Below are positions 38,915 to 48,366 of a DNA stretch of 64,000 nt, one piece after another. How positions within the stretch are numbered: the stretch's first letter is position 1; each line of letters opens with the position of its first letter. The position numbers and the translations under genes were made by a program. Origin of the DNA: Magnetospirillum sp. XM-1 (GTDB lineage: Bacteria; Pseudomonadota; Alphaproteobacteria; Rhodospirillales; Magnetospirillaceae); NCBI RefSeq assembly GCF_001511835.1, contig NZ_LN997848.1, positions 1,054,001 to 1,118,000 of the forward strand, read 5' to 3'. The notes below the pieces were generated by a model. It saw only the letters and a list, made by a program, of their open reading frames with translations, was not told the origin of the DNA and ran no database searches.

Positions 38915-38978
38915 TCACCGGCGTCGCAATGCGCCAAGATGGTGGTTGTCGAGACACACCATTTGAAGGGGGCCGTCC

Positions 38979-40007
38979 ATGACCGAGGTTAGCACGATTG
39001 GTTTTGATCTGGCGAAGCGGGTTTTCCAGGTCCACGGGGTCGATGGCGACGGTGCCGTGACGATCCGGCGGCAGTTGCGCCGCTCCGAGGTCGTGACGTT
39101 CTTCGCCAAGCTGTCGCCCTGCGTGGTGGGGATGGAGGCGTGCGCCTCAGCCCATTATTGGGCGCGGACGCTGGCCAAACTGGGGCATGAGGTGCGCCTG
39201 ATCCCGCCCTCGCGGGTCAAGCCCTATGTCAAGCGAGGACGGAAGAACGACGCAGCCGACGCTGCGGCGATCGCCGAGGCGGTGACACGGCCGCACATGG
39301 AGTTCGTGCCGGTCAAGAGCGAGGAGGCGCAAGCGGTGCTGATGCTCCATCGCACCCGCCGCCTGTTGGTGACCCAGCGCACCATGCTCGGCAATGCGCT
39401 GCGGTCGCATTTTGCCGAATACGGCATCATCGAACCGGAGGGGCAAGGTGGGCTGGCAAGGCTGGTCGTCTGTGCGCTGGACGCACCGGATGCGGCATTG
39501 CCTCAGGCGGCTCGTGAAGCCATGGCGATGCTGGCCGCGCATGTGCGTGAGACCGACTCCAAGATCGATGCGCTGGATCACGAAATCCTGAGATGGCACC
39601 GTAACGACGCCGACAGCCAGAGGGTCGCCTCCATTCCCGGCATCGGCCCGCTGATCGCCAGCGCCATCGTTGCCGCCATGGGCGATCCCAAGCGCTTCAA
39701 GACGGGGCGAGACTTCGCCGCCTGGCTGGGGCTGGTGCCATCGCAGAATTCCACCGGTGGCAAAACCGTGCTGGGGCCGATCACCAAGGCTGGGGACCGC
39801 TATCTGCGGTCGCTCCTGGTGGTCGGCGCCACCGGCACTTTATGGCGGCGGCGCAAAGAGCAAGGCACATGGCTGGCGGGCATGATGGCGCGGGGTAAGA
39901 CGGCACGGCAGATCTCCGTCGCCCTGGCCAACAAGATGGCGCGCACCGCCTGGGCCATCCTCGCCAAGGGTGGCCTCTATCACGACGCGGCAGCACAGGC
40001 CGCCTGA
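38979..40007 (+). CDS. IS110-family transposase (IS1111 group)
   Basis: The 342-residue recombinase has the N-terminal RuvC-like DEDD domain: Asp in TIGFDLAKRVFQVHG, Glu in VVGMEACASAHYWA, Asp pair in KRGRKNDAADAAAIAEA. The C-terminal Transposase_20 domain contains IPGIGPLIASAIVAAMGD and the catalytic Ser region LVPSQNSTGGK. The gene is intact and full length, so the element may still be active. IS110-family enzymes use an RNA from the element's non-coding end to choose target and donor. Confidence 0.95.
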   Translation: MTEVSTIGFDLAKRVFQVHGVDGDGAVTIRRQLRRSEVVTFFAKLSPCVVGMEACASAHYWARTLAKLGHEVRLIPPSRVKPYVKRGRKNDAADAAAIAEAVTRPHMEFVPVKSEEAQAVLMLHRTRRLLVTQRTMLGNALRSHFAEYGIIEPEGQGGLARLVVCALDAPDAALPQAAREAMAMLAAHVRETDSKIDALDHEILRWHRNDADSQRVASIPGIGPLIASAIVAAMGDPKRFKTGRDFAAWLGLVPSQNSTGGKTVLGPITKAGDRYLRSLLVVGATGTLWRRRKEQGTWLAGMMARGKTARQISVALANKMARTAWAILAKGGLYHDAAAQAA

Positions 40008-40236
40008 GAAAGAGCGCGAGGAACAACCAGTTGCGAGGGCGATGAAAGCGTGATGGCGACCGGTCAATCCAAGGAACGGCAAAACCCAGCGTACGTCATG
40101 GCCGCCAAGGTCGTAAATCTGATCGGGAGCCGTTTCACGGATCACATCATGGCCAGCGGTCAGAGTGCCGCGCAAACAGGCCGGACACATGACTGCACCC
40201 GACCGGGGCGTCAGCGCGAAAAAATCTCCTTGCAAC
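40008..40236 (+). ncRNA. Candidate guide (bridge/seek) RNA region in the IS right end
   Basis: About 229 bases between the transposase stop and the right inverted repeat have no credible gene. In IS1111-group elements this 3' segment encodes the RNA that pairs with the target and donor. No experiment or covariance model supports this copy here; the call rests on position and family. Within it are GC-rich segments able to fold, for example near 40190-40215. Confidence 0.4.
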
Positions 40237-40251
40237 GCAGGGGCTGTCCAC
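40237..40251 (-). repeat. IS subterminal right inverted repeat
   Basis: GCAGGGGCTGTCCAC is the complement of the left repeat except for one base. The palindromic repeat copy C begins 22 bases beyond it, at 40273. Confidence 0.85.
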
Positions 40252-40272
40252 ACATGACGCACGACGCGACCA

Positions 40273-40320
40273 GCGGCCATTGAGGCCGCGGCCAAGCGCG
40301 CGGAAGGCGCGCGCTAAGGC
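40273..40320 (-). repeat. Dispersed palindromic repeat, family 2, copy C
   Basis: On the + strand, GCGGCC-ATTGA-GGCCGC (40273-40289) is followed by GGCCAAG, then the hairpin AGCGCGC / GCGCGCT (40295-40301 and 40309-40315) and AAGGC. Copy D at 55233-55279 has the same parts in the opposite orientation with stems altered in pairs (GCCGCC with GGCGGC; GGGTGC with GCACCC). The element lies between the insertion sequence and tadA. Confidence 0.7.
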
Positions 40321-40337
40321 CACGGGGCAAACATAAG

Positions 40338-40357
40338 GCTAGGCAAGCTTGCCTAGC
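40338..40357. terminator. Perfect 20-bp palindrome at the tadA stop codon
   Basis: GCTAGGCAAGCTTGCCTAGC is a perfect palindrome with AAGCTT at its centre. It covers the tadA stop codon (CTA on the + strand at 40353-40355). It could form a hairpin in the tadA transcript, although the stem would need a small loop, or bind a dimeric protein. Confidence 0.45.
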
Positions 40358-40793
40358 GCCGTTCGGCGAAGAAGGCCCTGAGCAGGTCCGCCGAGCGGCT
40401 TTCCTCCAGCCCGCCGTAGATTTCGGGGCGGTGGTGGCAGGTGGCGTGGTCGAAGACCTTGGCGCCGTGCTCCACCCCGCCGCCCTTGGGGTCGTAGGCG
40501 CCGAAATAGAGCCGCCTTATCCGAGCCAGCGAGATGGCCGCCGCGCACATGGGGCAGGGTTCCAGGGTGACGTAGAGGTCGCAATCATCGAGCCGCTTGT
40601 CGCCGAGAAGGGTCGTGGCGGCGCGCAAGGCCAGCATCTCGGCATGCGCCGTGGGGTCGCCCAGCTCCTCGACCCGGTTGCCGGCGCGCGCGATGACCTC
40701 GCCGTCCCGGACCACCACCGTGCCCACCGGCACCTCGCCGCGGGCGCCGGCCGCTTCGGCCTCGGCCAGGGCCTGGGCCATGAAGCCGGCCAT
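40353..40793 (-). CDS. tadA: tRNA-specific adenosine deaminase
   Basis: The 146-residue zinc enzyme deaminates A34 of tRNA-Arg(ACG) to inosine. It has the cytidine/deoxycytidylate deaminase motifs HAEMLAL (HAE) and TLEPCPMCAAAI (PCxxC), preceded by ARGEVPVGTVVV. The start at 40793 overlaps the stop of the upstream GntR gene (ATGA); a Met four residues later is an alternative. TadA is essential in most bacteria. Confidence 0.93.
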   Translation of the reverse strand: MAGFMAQALAEAEAAGARGEVPVGTVVVRDGEVIARAGNRVEELGDPTAHAEMLALRAATTLLGDKRLDDCDLYVTLEPCPMCAAAISLARIRRLYFGAYDPKGGGVEHGAKVFDHATCHHRPEIYGGLEESRSADLLRAFFAERR

Positions 40794-41569
40794 CAGCGCT
40801 TGGCCGCCACCAGATCGGTCTTGGCGATGCGGCGCAGGGAGACTTCCAGCCGGGCGTCGGCCTTGGCGATCTCCATCAGGGCGTCGCGGGTGAAGTCGAT
40901 ATGGGCTTCCGCCGCGGCCTTGGCGGCGTCGGGGTCGCCGGCCATCACCGTCAGGTAGACGGCGCGGTGCTGCTCCAGCAGCAATTCCCGCACGCCCTGG
41001 CGCTGGTACAGCTTGGCGCGGTTGTAGAACACGTCCTTGCGCAGCATGTCCGACAGCGAGCGCATGATGTGCAGCATCACCAGATTGTGCGACGCCTCGT
41101 AGACGGCCAGATGGAAGTCGGCGTCGGTTTCGGCCTCGTCGCTGGAATCGTCCTTCTGGTGGGCGATTTCCATCTTCTCGAAGCATTCGCGGATCAGGTC
41201 GCGGTCCACGTCGGTGCCGCGCAGGGCCGCGAAATAGGCGGCCGAGCCCTCGACGTAGCGGCGGAATTCCAGATAGTCGAAGGTGGTTTCCGGCCGGGAC
41301 GCCAGGGCGGAATACAAGGGCTCGGTAAAGCCCTCGCCCAGCAGGGGGGCGACATAGGTGGCGCCGCCGCGCCCGGATTTCAGCAGGCCGCGGTTTTCCA
41401 GCTTCTCCAGCGCCTCGCGAAGAGAGGGCCGTGACACGTCGAAGCGCTGGGCCAGCTCGCGCTCGGCCAGCAGGCGTTCCCCTGGCCGCAGGCTGCCCTC
41501 GAGGATAAGCTGTTCCAAATGGTCGGCAATGGTATCGGCCAGCTTGGCCGGCCTGATCGGTTCCGTCAT
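40793..41569 (-). CDS. GntR-family regulator with FCD domain (FadR/PdhR type)
   Basis: The 258-residue protein has an N-terminal winged helix (AERELAQRFDVSRPSLREAL; LLKSGRGGATYV) and a C-terminal FCD helical domain with metal-ligand candidates (ADFHLAVYEASHN, LLEQHRAVYLTVMAGD, AAEAHIDFTRDAL). PdhR-like members sense pyruvate, lactate or other small acids. It is divergent from pyruvate carboxylase, with 147 bases between, so it may regulate that gene as well as itself and tadA. Confidence 0.88.
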   Translation of the reverse strand: MTEPIRPAKLADTIADHLEQLILEGSLRPGERLLAERELAQRFDVSRPSLREALEKLENRGLLKSGRGGATYVAPLLGEGFTEPLYSALASRPETTFDYLEFRRYVEGSAAYFAALRGTDVDRDLIRECFEKMEIAHQKDDSSDEAETDADFHLAVYEASHNLVMLHIMRSLSDMLRKDVFYNRAKLYQRQGVRELLLEQHRAVYLTVMAGDPDAAKAAAEAHIDFTRDALMEIAKADARLEVSLRRIAKTDLVAAKR

Positions 41570-41657
41570 GTCCTGCCCTCTGCGTGAAGGTTTTGTCTAC
41601 CTCCACCTTCCGCGCATGTAAAGCCGCCTCTGTTTAATGGTAAGCTCAAAGCTCCTG

Positions 41658-41674
41658 TTTACAAGGCTGGTAAA
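41658..41674. promoter_or_regulatory. Inverted repeat between the GntR regulator and pyc
   Basis: TTTAC-N7-GTAAA is an inverted repeat in an AT-rich stretch 43-59 bases before the pyc start. It is the best operator candidate for the divergent GntR-type regulator. It does not match the E. coli PdhR site closely, so the assignment is weak. Confidence 0.35.
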
Positions 41675-41716
41675 AAGAATTATCCAGCGCTTCGTCAACG
41701 ATCAACATGGTGAACC

Positions 41717-44700
41717 ATGATCCCTTCCGCCTCGGGCAAGCCTCCCTTCGCCAAGCTTCTGGTCGCCAATCGCGGCGAGATCGCCATCCGCATCTGCCGT
41801 GCCGCCACCGAATTGGGGCTGGGCACCGTGGCGGTCTATTCCACCGAGGACCGCTTCGCGCTCCACCGCTTCAAGGCGGATGAGAGCTATCTGATCGGTA
41901 AGGGAAGCGGGCCCATCGAGGCCTACCTTTCCATCGACGAGATGATCCGGGTGGGTAAGGAGGCAGGCTGCGACGCCGTGCATCCCGGCTACGGCTTCCT
42001 GTCCGAGAATCCGGACTTCGCCGACGCGGTGCGGGCGGCGGGAATGGCCTTCGTCGGCCCCTCGTCCGAGGTCATGCGCCTGTTGGGCAACAAGGTGGCG
42101 GCGCGCGCCCTGGCGGAAAAGGCCGGGGTGCCGGTGATGCCCGCCACCGGGCCGCTGCCCGCCGATCTGGGCGAGTGCAAAAATCTGGCGGCGGCCGTCG
42201 GCTATCCCCTGATGCTCAAAGCCAGCTGGGGCGGCGGCGGACGCGGCATGCGGGTGATCGAGGCCGAGTCCGAGCTGGAGGAACTGCTGGCGGTGGCGCG
42301 GCGCGAGGCCAAGGCGGCGTTTGGCAACGACGAGGTCTACCTGGAAAAGCTGGTGCGCCGGGCGCGGCACGTGGAGGTGCAGATCCTGGGCGATTCCCAG
42401 GGCAATCTGGTGCATCTCTACGAGCGTGACTGCTCGGTGCAGCGCCGTAACCAGAAGGTGGTCGAGCGCGCCCCTGCGCCCTATCTCGACGGCCGCCAGC
42501 GGGCGGAATTGTGCGAGACCGCCGTGCGTCTGGCCCGCGCCGCCGGTTACGAGAACGCCGGCACCGTCGAGTTCCTGATGGACATGGAGACGGGGTCTTT
42601 CTACTTCATCGAGGTTAACCCGCGCGTCCAGGTGGAGCACACGGTGACCGAGGTGGTCACCGGCATCGACATCGTCAAGGCGCAGATCAGGATCGCCGGC
42701 GGCGCTCCCATCGGCGCGCCGGGCTCGGACGTGCCGCGTCAGGCGGACATTCCCTTGAACGGCCACGCCATCCAGTGCCGCATCACCACCGAGGACCCGG
42801 CCAACAGCTTCATCCCCGATTACGGCCGCATCACCGCCTATCGCGGCGCCAACGGCTTCGGCATCCGCCTGGACGGCGGCACGGCGTTCTCGGGCGCGCT
42901 GATCACCCGGCACTACGATTCGCTCCTAGAGAAGGTCACCGCCTGGGCCCCCACCCCGGAAGAGGCCATCGCCCGCATGGACCGCGCCCTGCGCGAGTTC
43001 CGCATCCGCGGCGTCGCCACCAACCTCACCTTCCTAGAAGCGGTGATCGAGCATCCCAAATTCGTGGGCTGCGCCTACACCACCCGCTTCATCGACGAGA
43101 CGCCGGAGTTGTTCGCCCGCCAGGACCGCCGCGACCGCGCCACCAAGGTGCTGTCCTTCATGGGCGACGTCATGGTCAACGGCAACCCGGACGTAATGGG
43201 CCTGAAGCGCCCCGTCCTCGGCCACCGTCCCGATTTGCCGCCCGTGCCGGCGGCCAAGCCGCCCGAGGGCACCAAGCAACTGCTCGACACGCTGGGCGCG
43301 GAAGGCTTGGGCAAGTGGATGCTGGAGCAAAAGCGCGTGCTGGTCACCGACACCACCATGCGCGACGCCCACCAGTCGCTGTTCGCCACCCGCATGCGCA
43401 GCCACGACATGCTGGCCGCCGCTCCGGCCTATGCCCGGTTGCTGCCCGGCCTGTTCTCGGTGGAATGCTGGGGCGGCGCCACCTTCGACGTGGCCATGCG
43501 CTTCCTGCGCGAGGACCCGTGGGAGCGCCTGCGGGCGTTGCGCGCCGCCATGCCCAACCTGCTTTTGCAGATGCTGCTGCGCTCGGCCAACGCGGTGGGC
43601 TACACCAACTACCCCGACAACGTGGTGAAGCACTTCGTCGCCCAGGCGGCGTCCAATGGCGTCGACGTGTTCCGCGTCTTCGACTCGCTCAACTGGGTCG
43701 ACAACATGCATGTGGCCATCGACGCGGTGCGGGACTCGGGCAAGGTGTGCGAGGCGGCCATCTGCTACACCGGCGACATCTTCGATGCCGCCCGGCCCAA
43801 ATACGACCTCAAATACTACGTGGCCATGGCCAAGGCGCTGGAGAAGGCCGGCGCCCACATCCTCGGCATCAAGGACATGGCGGGTCTGGCCCGGCCGCGC
43901 GCCATCTCGGCCCTGGTCACCGCGCTGAAGCAGGAGGTGGGCCTGCCCATCCACTTCCACACCCACGACACCTCGGGCCTGTCGGCGGCCTCTGTCCTGG
44001 CCGCCGTCGACGCCGGGGTGGATGCGGTGGACGCCGCCATGGATGCCATGAGCGGCCTGACCAGCCAGCCGCCCTTGGGCTCCATCTGCGCGGCGCTTTC
44101 CGGCCACGACCGCGATCCCGGCCTGGACCAGGGGGCGCTGAACGGCCTGTCGCGCTACTGGGAGGGCGTGCGCACGCTCTACGCCCCCTTCGAGGCCAAC
44201 ATCCGGTCGGGCACCGCCGAGGTCTACGGCCACGAGATGCCGGGCGGCCAGTACACCAATTTGCGCGCCCAGGCGAGATCGCTGGGCGTCGAGCAGCACT
44301 GGGACTGGGTGGCCAAGGCCTATGCCGACGTCAATTCCATGTTCGGCGACGTGGTCAAGGTGACGCCCACCTCCAAGGTGGTGGGCGACATGGCCCTGAT
44401 GATGGTGACCAGCAGCCTTAGCCCTGAGGACGTGCTGGACCCGGAGCGTGAGATCGCCTTCCCCGAATCCGTGGTGTCGTTCTTCAAGGGCGACCTGGGC
44501 CAGCCCGTCGGCGGCTTCCCGGCCGCCTTGCAGAAGAAGGTGCTGGGATCGGCCAAGCCCATCACCGTGCGGCCCGGCGCGGTGTTGCCCGCCGCCGACC
44601 TGGCGGCCGTGCGCGAGGAGGCCGAGAAGAAGGCGGGCCGCAAGCTGTCCGAGGCGGAGCTGGCCTCCTGGCTGATGTATCCCAAGGTGTTCGCCGAGTT

Positions 44701-45181
44701 CGCCCTTCACCAGCGGCAATACGGCGACGTCTCGGCCCTTCCCACCGACGTGTTCTTCTGGGGTATGTCGCCCGGCCAGGAGATCAGCATCGACCTGGAA
44801 AAGGGCAAGAGCCTGATCGTCCGGTACCTCGCCACGGCGGAGGCCGAGGAGGACGGCTCGCGCAAGGTGTTCTTCGAACTGAACGGCCAGCCGCGCACCG
44901 TGCGCGTCTTCGACCGCAAGGTGGCGCCCGCCCGCATGGCACGGCCCAAGGCCGAGGCCGGCAATGCCGACCATGTGGGCGCGCCCATGCCGGGTCTGGT
45001 GGTCTCCGTCGCCGTCCATGCCGGCCAAGCGGTGGAAAAGGGCGACCTGCTGGTCTCCATCGAGGCCATGAAGATGGAGACATTGGTGCGCGCCGAACGG
45101 GTCGGCACCGTCGCCTCCATCGCCGTCACCCCCGGCACTCAGGTGGAGGCCAAGGACCTGCTGGTAGTATTGGGAGGGTAG
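41717..45181 (+). CDS. pyc: Pyruvate carboxylase
   Basis: The 1154-residue single-chain enzyme has the full domain order. Biotin carboxylase comes first (KLLVANRGEIAIRI near residue 12; GGGGRGMRV; EVNPRVQVEHTVTE). The carboxyltransferase barrel follows (about 540-810; DTTMRDAHQSLFATRMR, read by its ends, and HFHTHDTSG). A tetramerisation domain and the biotinyl carrier come last, with the biotinylated Lys in EAMKMET. It makes oxaloacetate from pyruvate, bicarbonate and ATP for the citric-acid cycle and gluconeogenesis. It is divergent from a GntR/FCD regulator. Confidence 0.97.
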   Translation: MIPSASGKPPFAKLLVANRGEIAIRICRAATELGLGTVAVYSTEDRFALHRFKADESYLIGKGSGPIEAYLSIDEMIRVGKEAGCDAVHPGYGFLSENPDFADAVRAAGMAFVGPSSEVMRLLGNKVAARALAEKAGVPVMPATGPLPADLGECKNLAAAVGYPLMLKASWGGGGRGMRVIEAESELEELLAVARREAKAAFGNDEVYLEKLVRRARHVEVQILGDSQGNLVHLYERDCSVQRRNQKVVERAPAPYLDGRQRAELCETAVRLARAAGYENAGTVEFLMDMETGSFYFIEVNPRVQVEHTVTEVVTGIDIVKAQIRIAGGAPIGAPGSDVPRQADIPLNGHAIQCRITTEDPANSFIPDYGRITAYRGANGFGIRLDGGTAFSGALITRHYDSLLEKVTAWAPTPEEAIARMDRALREFRIRGVATNLTFLEAVIEHPKFVGCAYTTRFIDETPELFARQDRRDRATKVLSFMGDVMVNGNPDVMGLKRPVLGHRPDLPPVPAAKPPEGTKQLLDTLGAEGLGKWMLEQKRVLVTDTTMRDAHQSLFATRMRSHDMLAAAPAYARLLPGLFSVECWGGATFDVAMRFLREDPWERLRALRAAMPNLLLQMLLRSANAVGYTNYPDNVVKHFVAQAASNGVDVFRVFDSLNWVDNMHVAIDAVRDSGKVCEAAICYTGDIFDAARPKYDLKYYVAMAKALEKAGAHILGIKDMAGLARPRAISALVTALKQEVGLPIHFHTHDTSGLSAASVLAAVDAGVDAVDAAMDAMSGLTSQPPLGSICAALSGHDRDPGLDQGALNGLSRYWEGVRTLYAPFEANIRSGTAEVYGHEMPGGQYTNLRAQARSLGVEQHWDWVAKAYADVNSMFGDVVKVTPTSKVVGDMALMMVTSSLSPEDVLDPEREIAFPESVVSFFKGDLGQPVGGFPAALQKKVLGSAKPITVRPGAVLPAADLAAVREEAEKKAGRKLSEAELASWLMYPKVFAEFALHQRQYGDVSALPTDVFFWGMSPGQEISIDLEKGKSLIVRYLATAEAEEDGSRKVFFELNGQPRTVRVFDRKVAPARMARPKAEAGNADHVGAPMPGLVVSVAVHAGQAVEKGDLLVSIEAMKMETLVRAERVGTVASIAVTPGTQVEAKDLLVVLGG

Positions 45182-45218
45182 CTTCTCGCCTTGCCTTGCC
45201 GTCGTGAATGTGGCACTT

Positions 45219-45249
45219 CCGCTCCCGAGGGCGAATCCGTCGGGAGCGG
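45219..45249 (+). promoter_or_regulatory. Hairpin between pyc and the membrane glycosyltransferase gene
   Basis: CCGCTCCCGA (45219-45228) pairs perfectly with TCGGGAGCGG (45240-45249) around 11 bases. The right arm touches the AGGAG ribosome site of the next gene. There is no T-run. It could limit translation of the downstream gene or act as a weak transcription end. Confidence 0.45.
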
Positions 45250-45258
45250 AGGAGCGGC

Positions 45259-46722
45259 GTGCGGGGAGTTGATGTGAACGGGGATGCGGAGCGGTCCTAC
45301 CGGGTGACGGTCCGCGCCTTGGGCATGCTGGCGCTGGTGCTGCTGGCCTATCCGCTGGCGCGTTTGTTCTGGGATTTCGAGATCGACAACACCGAGGGCT
45401 GGAACGCCTATTACCAGCTGCGCGCCCTGGCCGGCGAGTCGCTCTACGCCTCGGGCTCGCCCTATTTCTTCAACAATTATCCGCCGCTGTCGTTCTATCT
45501 GGTCGGCGTCCTGTCCAAGCTGGTGGGCGACGTCAACCTGGCCGGCCGCCTGGTGTCTTACGCATCGACGGCGGCCGTCTGCCTGGCGGTGCGCTCTATC
45601 GTCCGCTCGGCGGGGGGATCGAGGCTGGACGGCTGGTTCGCCGCCGTGACCTGCGCCCTGTTCTTCGCCTGCCTGCTGACCGACCACGTGGGCAAGAACA
45701 ATCCGCAATTGCTGGCCCACGCCTTCGTGCTGGGCGGTCTGGCGGTCTATTTGGGCGGCGAGATGGACGCGCGCCGCGCGGCGCTCACCGCCTTGCTGTT
45801 CTCGGCCGGAATGCTGGTCAAGCACAGCCTGGTCTGCCTGCCCCTGCTGATCGCCGTCGACATCCTGGTGCGTGGACCGGGCCGCGCCCGGCTGGCCTAT
45901 TTCGCCACCGGCACCGCCCTGGCGGCGGCCAGCGGCGTCTTGCTGGGCCCGCCCTTCTTCGCCCAGTTGCTGGCGTCGCGCACCTGGGACCTCACCCGGG
46001 CCTTCCTGTTCACCACCGAGATTCTCGGCCAGTTCCAGGCTCCCCTGGCAGTGGTCGGCCTGGGGCTGCTGGCGGCGCGGCGCACCCGGCCGGCCGGGCT
46101 GATCCTGGCCTATCTGGTCTGCAGCCTGGCCCTGGGCGCGGGGTTCTCCGGCGGGGCGGGAACCGACGTCAACGTCTATTTCGACGCCTATGTCGCCCTG
46201 GCCATCGGCGCCGGCCTGGTGCTGCATCTGGCGCCCTATCCCATGGCGCGGCCGGTGATGGCGCTGGTCATCAATGCCGGCGTGCTGGCCTACGCTCCCG
46301 CCGCCCTGGGGCGGTTCGGGGTGGAGGCTCTGGGCGAGCTGGCCAATCGCGAGGCCATGTTCCACGATGACGTGGCCTATCTGAAGGGCATCAAGGGCAC
46401 GGCGCTGTGCCAGTCGCACCTGTTGTGCCTCAGGGCCGGCAAGCCGGCCTTCTACGATCCGATCAACTCCCTGCAGGCCATGACCATGGGCCGCCTGCCC
46501 GCCGACACCCTGACCGGCATGCTGAAGCGCCGCGAGATCGCCGTGGTGGAACTGGTCGACCCCCCCAAGCATACCGAGGACGACAATCCCGGCGCCCTGG
46601 TGCCGCCCGCCCGCTGGCAGGATTTCCAGGACGAGGTGTTCGCCGTGCTGCGCGAGGAATACGAGCTGGACCGGGTCAGCCTGTCGGGCCGCTTCTATCG
46701 TCCGAAGAAGCGGGATACCTGA
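45259..46722 (+). CDS. Multi-pass membrane protein, GT39/GT-C glycosyltransferase-like
   Basis: The 487-residue product has about ten hydrophobic segments. In the first loop, [21 protein letters not shown] has acidic residues like the catalytic loop of GT-C transferases, and [21 protein letters not shown] resembles the YPPL segment common in this fold. The C-terminal 90 residues are soluble. GTG 45259 is preferred because AGGAG precedes it at 5 bases; an ATG at 45208 would add 17 Arg-rich residues. The 3' end overlaps truA (opposite strand) by 47 bases. Donor and acceptor are unknown. Confidence 0.75.
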   Translation: MRGVDVNGDAERSYRVTVRALGMLALVLLAYPLARLFWDFEIDNTEGWNAYYQLRALAGESLYASGSPYFFNNYPPLSFYLVGVLSKLVGDVNLAGRLVSYASTAAVCLAVRSIVRSAGGSRLDGWFAAVTCALFFACLLTDHVGKNNPQLLAHAFVLGGLAVYLGGEMDARRAALTALLFSAGMLVKHSLVCLPLLIAVDILVRGPGRARLAYFATGTALAAASGVLLGPPFFAQLLASRTWDLTRAFLFTTEILGQFQAPLAVVGLGLLAARRTRPAGLILAYLVCSLALGAGFSGGAGTDVNVYFDAYVALAIGAGLVLHLAPYPMARPVMALVINAGVLAYAPAALGRFGVEALGELANREAMFHDDVAYLKGIKGTALCQSHLLCLRAGKPAFYDPINSLQAMTMGRLPADTLTGMLKRREIAVVELVDPPKHTEDDNPGALVPPARWQDFQDEVFAVLREEYELDRVSLSGRFYRPKKRDT

Positions 46723-47449
46723 CCCCGGTCAGCACCAGCCCGGCGGCCGGTGCGGTGGGGCCGCCCTTGGTGCGGTCCCTGGCGTCGAGCGCCCGGGTCA
46801 TGTCGTCGGGGCTCCACTTGCCCTCGCCCACCAGCTTCAAGGTGCCGACCATGTTGCGCACCTGATGGTGCAGGAACGAGCGGGCCGCCGCCACGATGCG
46901 GATCTCGTCTCCCACCCGCGTCACGTCCAGCACGTCCAGCGTCTTCATGGGGCTTTTGGCCTGGCACTCGCTGGCGCGGAAGGTGGTGAAGTCGTGATGG
47001 CCGAGCAGCCGGCGCGCTCCTTCGGCCATGGCATCGGCGTCCAGCGCCACCGGCACCCACCAGGCGCGGTGCTGCTCCAGCGCCAAAGGCGCGCGGCGGT
47101 TGACGATGCGGTAGAGATAGGCCCGTCCCGTCGCCGAGAAACGGGCGTGGAAGTCCTCGCCGACCAACTCGGCGGCGACCACCGCCACCGGCTTGGGCTT
47201 CATGTGGTAGTTGAGCGCGTCCCGGACCGTGTCGGCGGGATAGTCGCGGGGCAGGTCCACATGGGCCACCTGGCCGGTGGCGTGGACTCCGGCGTCGGTG
47301 CGCCCCGCCGCGTGCAGGGTGCAGGGCTGGCCGCAGAGCTTCTCCACCGCCGCTTCCAGCACGCCCTGCACCGACATTCCCTTGTCCTGGCGCTGCCAGC
47401 CGTTGAAGGGGGTGCCGTCGTATTCGACGAGCAGGCGGTAGCGAGGCAT
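46676..47449 (-). CDS. truA: tRNA pseudouridine(38-40) synthase
   Basis: The 257-residue enzyme has [15 protein letters not shown] near the start, the catalytic Asp in [14 protein letters not shown], and [13 protein letters not shown] near the end. TruA modifies positions 38-40 in the anticodon arm. The start overlaps the fmt stop. The order def-fmt-truA on one strand is common in alphaproteobacteria. The 3' end overlaps the convergent membrane protein gene. Confidence 0.95.
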   Translation of the reverse strand: MPRYRLLVEYDGTPFNGWQRQDKGMSVQGVLEAAVEKLCGQPCTLHAAGRTDAGVHATGQVAHVDLPRDYPADTVRDALNYHMKPKPVAVVAAELVGEDFHARFSATGRAYLYRIVNRRAPLALEQHRAWWVPVALDADAMAEGARRLLGHHDFTTFRASECQAKSPMKTLDVLDVTRVGDEIRIVAAARSFLHHQVRNMVGTLKLVGEGKWSPDDMTRALDARDRTKGGPTAPAAGLVLTGVRYPASSDDRSGPTG

Positions 47450-48366
47450 TAGCCCAGCACCGTGCCCTTGGGGATGGCGTGGCCGCGCAGCATTTCGGCG
47501 ACGCTCATGGCGGCCTTGCCGGCCCGCTGCACCTTCAGGGGGCGCAGCGCGAACTTGCCGCAGGCGACGCTCAGCTGGTCGTCGAGCACCGTTCCGGGCG
47601 CTGCCGTGCCGGGAACCACCGCCGCCTCGATGACCTTGACCCGTTCGGCCCCCATCTCGAACCACACGCCGGGCCAGGGATTGAGCGCGCGCACCTTGCG
47701 GTCCAGCTCCACCGCCGATTGGCGCCAGTCCAGCAGGCCCTCCTCCTTGGCCAGCTTGTGGGCGTAGGTCACGCCCTCGGCCGGCTGCGGCGTGGCGGGC
47801 ACGGGCTCCTCGTTTTCCAGCTTGCCCACGACCTCGACGATCATGCGCGCGCCCATGGCGGCCAGCATGTCGTGCAGCCAGGAGGCGGTGCAGTCGGGCA
47901 GCAGCAGGATGCTTTCCTTGGCCAGCATGGCCCCGGTGTCCAGGCCCGCATCCATCTGCATGATGGTGATTCCGGTTTCCTGGTCGCCGGCCAGGATGGC
48001 CCGCTGGATGGGCGCCGCGCCGCGCCAGCGCGGCAGCAGCGAGGCATGGACGTTGAGACAGCCCAGACGCGGCGCGTCCAGCACCGCCTGGGGCAGGATC
48101 AGGCCATAGGCGGCGACCACCGCCACGTCGGCCTCCAGCGCCGCGAACTCGGAGTAAGCTTCGGGGGATTTCAGGCTCTTTGGCGTGCGCACCGGAATAC
48201 CCCGCTCGTGGGCGAAGGCATGAACCGGCGTCAGCTGCTCCTTGTGGCCGCGTCCGGCGGGCCGGGGCGGCTGGGAGTAGACGCAGATCACCTGATGCCC
48301 GGCCTCGATCAGCGAGCCGAGGATGGGGACCGAGAAATCGGGGGTCCCCATGAACACCAGCTTCAT
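47449..48366 (-). CDS. fmt: Methionyl-tRNA formyltransferase
   Basis: The 305-residue enzyme shows [20 protein letters not shown] at the start, the active-site segment [22 protein letters not shown] (Asn-His, read by its ends) and [18 protein letters not shown]. It formylates initiator Met-tRNA with 10-formyl-tetrahydrofolate. It overlaps def by 4 bases and truA by one base, so the three are translated together. Confidence 0.96.
   Translation of the reverse strand: MKLVFMGTPDFSVPILGSLIEAGHQVICVYSQPPRPAGRGHKEQLTPVHAFAHERGIPVRTPKSLKSPEAYSEFAALEADVAVVAAYGLILPQAVLDAPRLGCLNVHASLLPRWRGAAPIQRAILAGDQETGITIMQMDAGLDTGAMLAKESILLLPDCTASWLHDMLAAMGARMIVEVVGKLENEEPVPATPQPAEGVTYAHKLAKEEGLLDWRQSAVELDRKVRALNPWPGVWFEMGAERVKVIEAAVVPGTAAPGTVLDDQLSVACGKFALRPLKVQRAGKAAMSVAEMLRGHAIPKGTVLG

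Larger units (their letters stand above)
38890..40260 (+). mobile_element. IS110-family insertion sequence, IS1111 group
   Basis: The element holds one DEDD transposase gene and has subterminal inverted repeats: GTGGACGGCCCCTGC (38900-38914) and GCAGGGGCTGTCCAC (40237-40251), which match at 14 of 15 positions. Subterminal repeats and a long 3' non-coding end (about 230 bases) with a short 5' end define the IS1111 group. Exact ends and target duplication are not visible, since this family makes none; the boundaries are estimates within about 10 bases. Confidence 0.85.

Noticed and set aside
40050..40283. Small open frame downstream of the transposase
   Set aside because: It crosses the right inverted repeat of the insertion sequence and has no recognisable protein features; the region fits a non-coding IS end.
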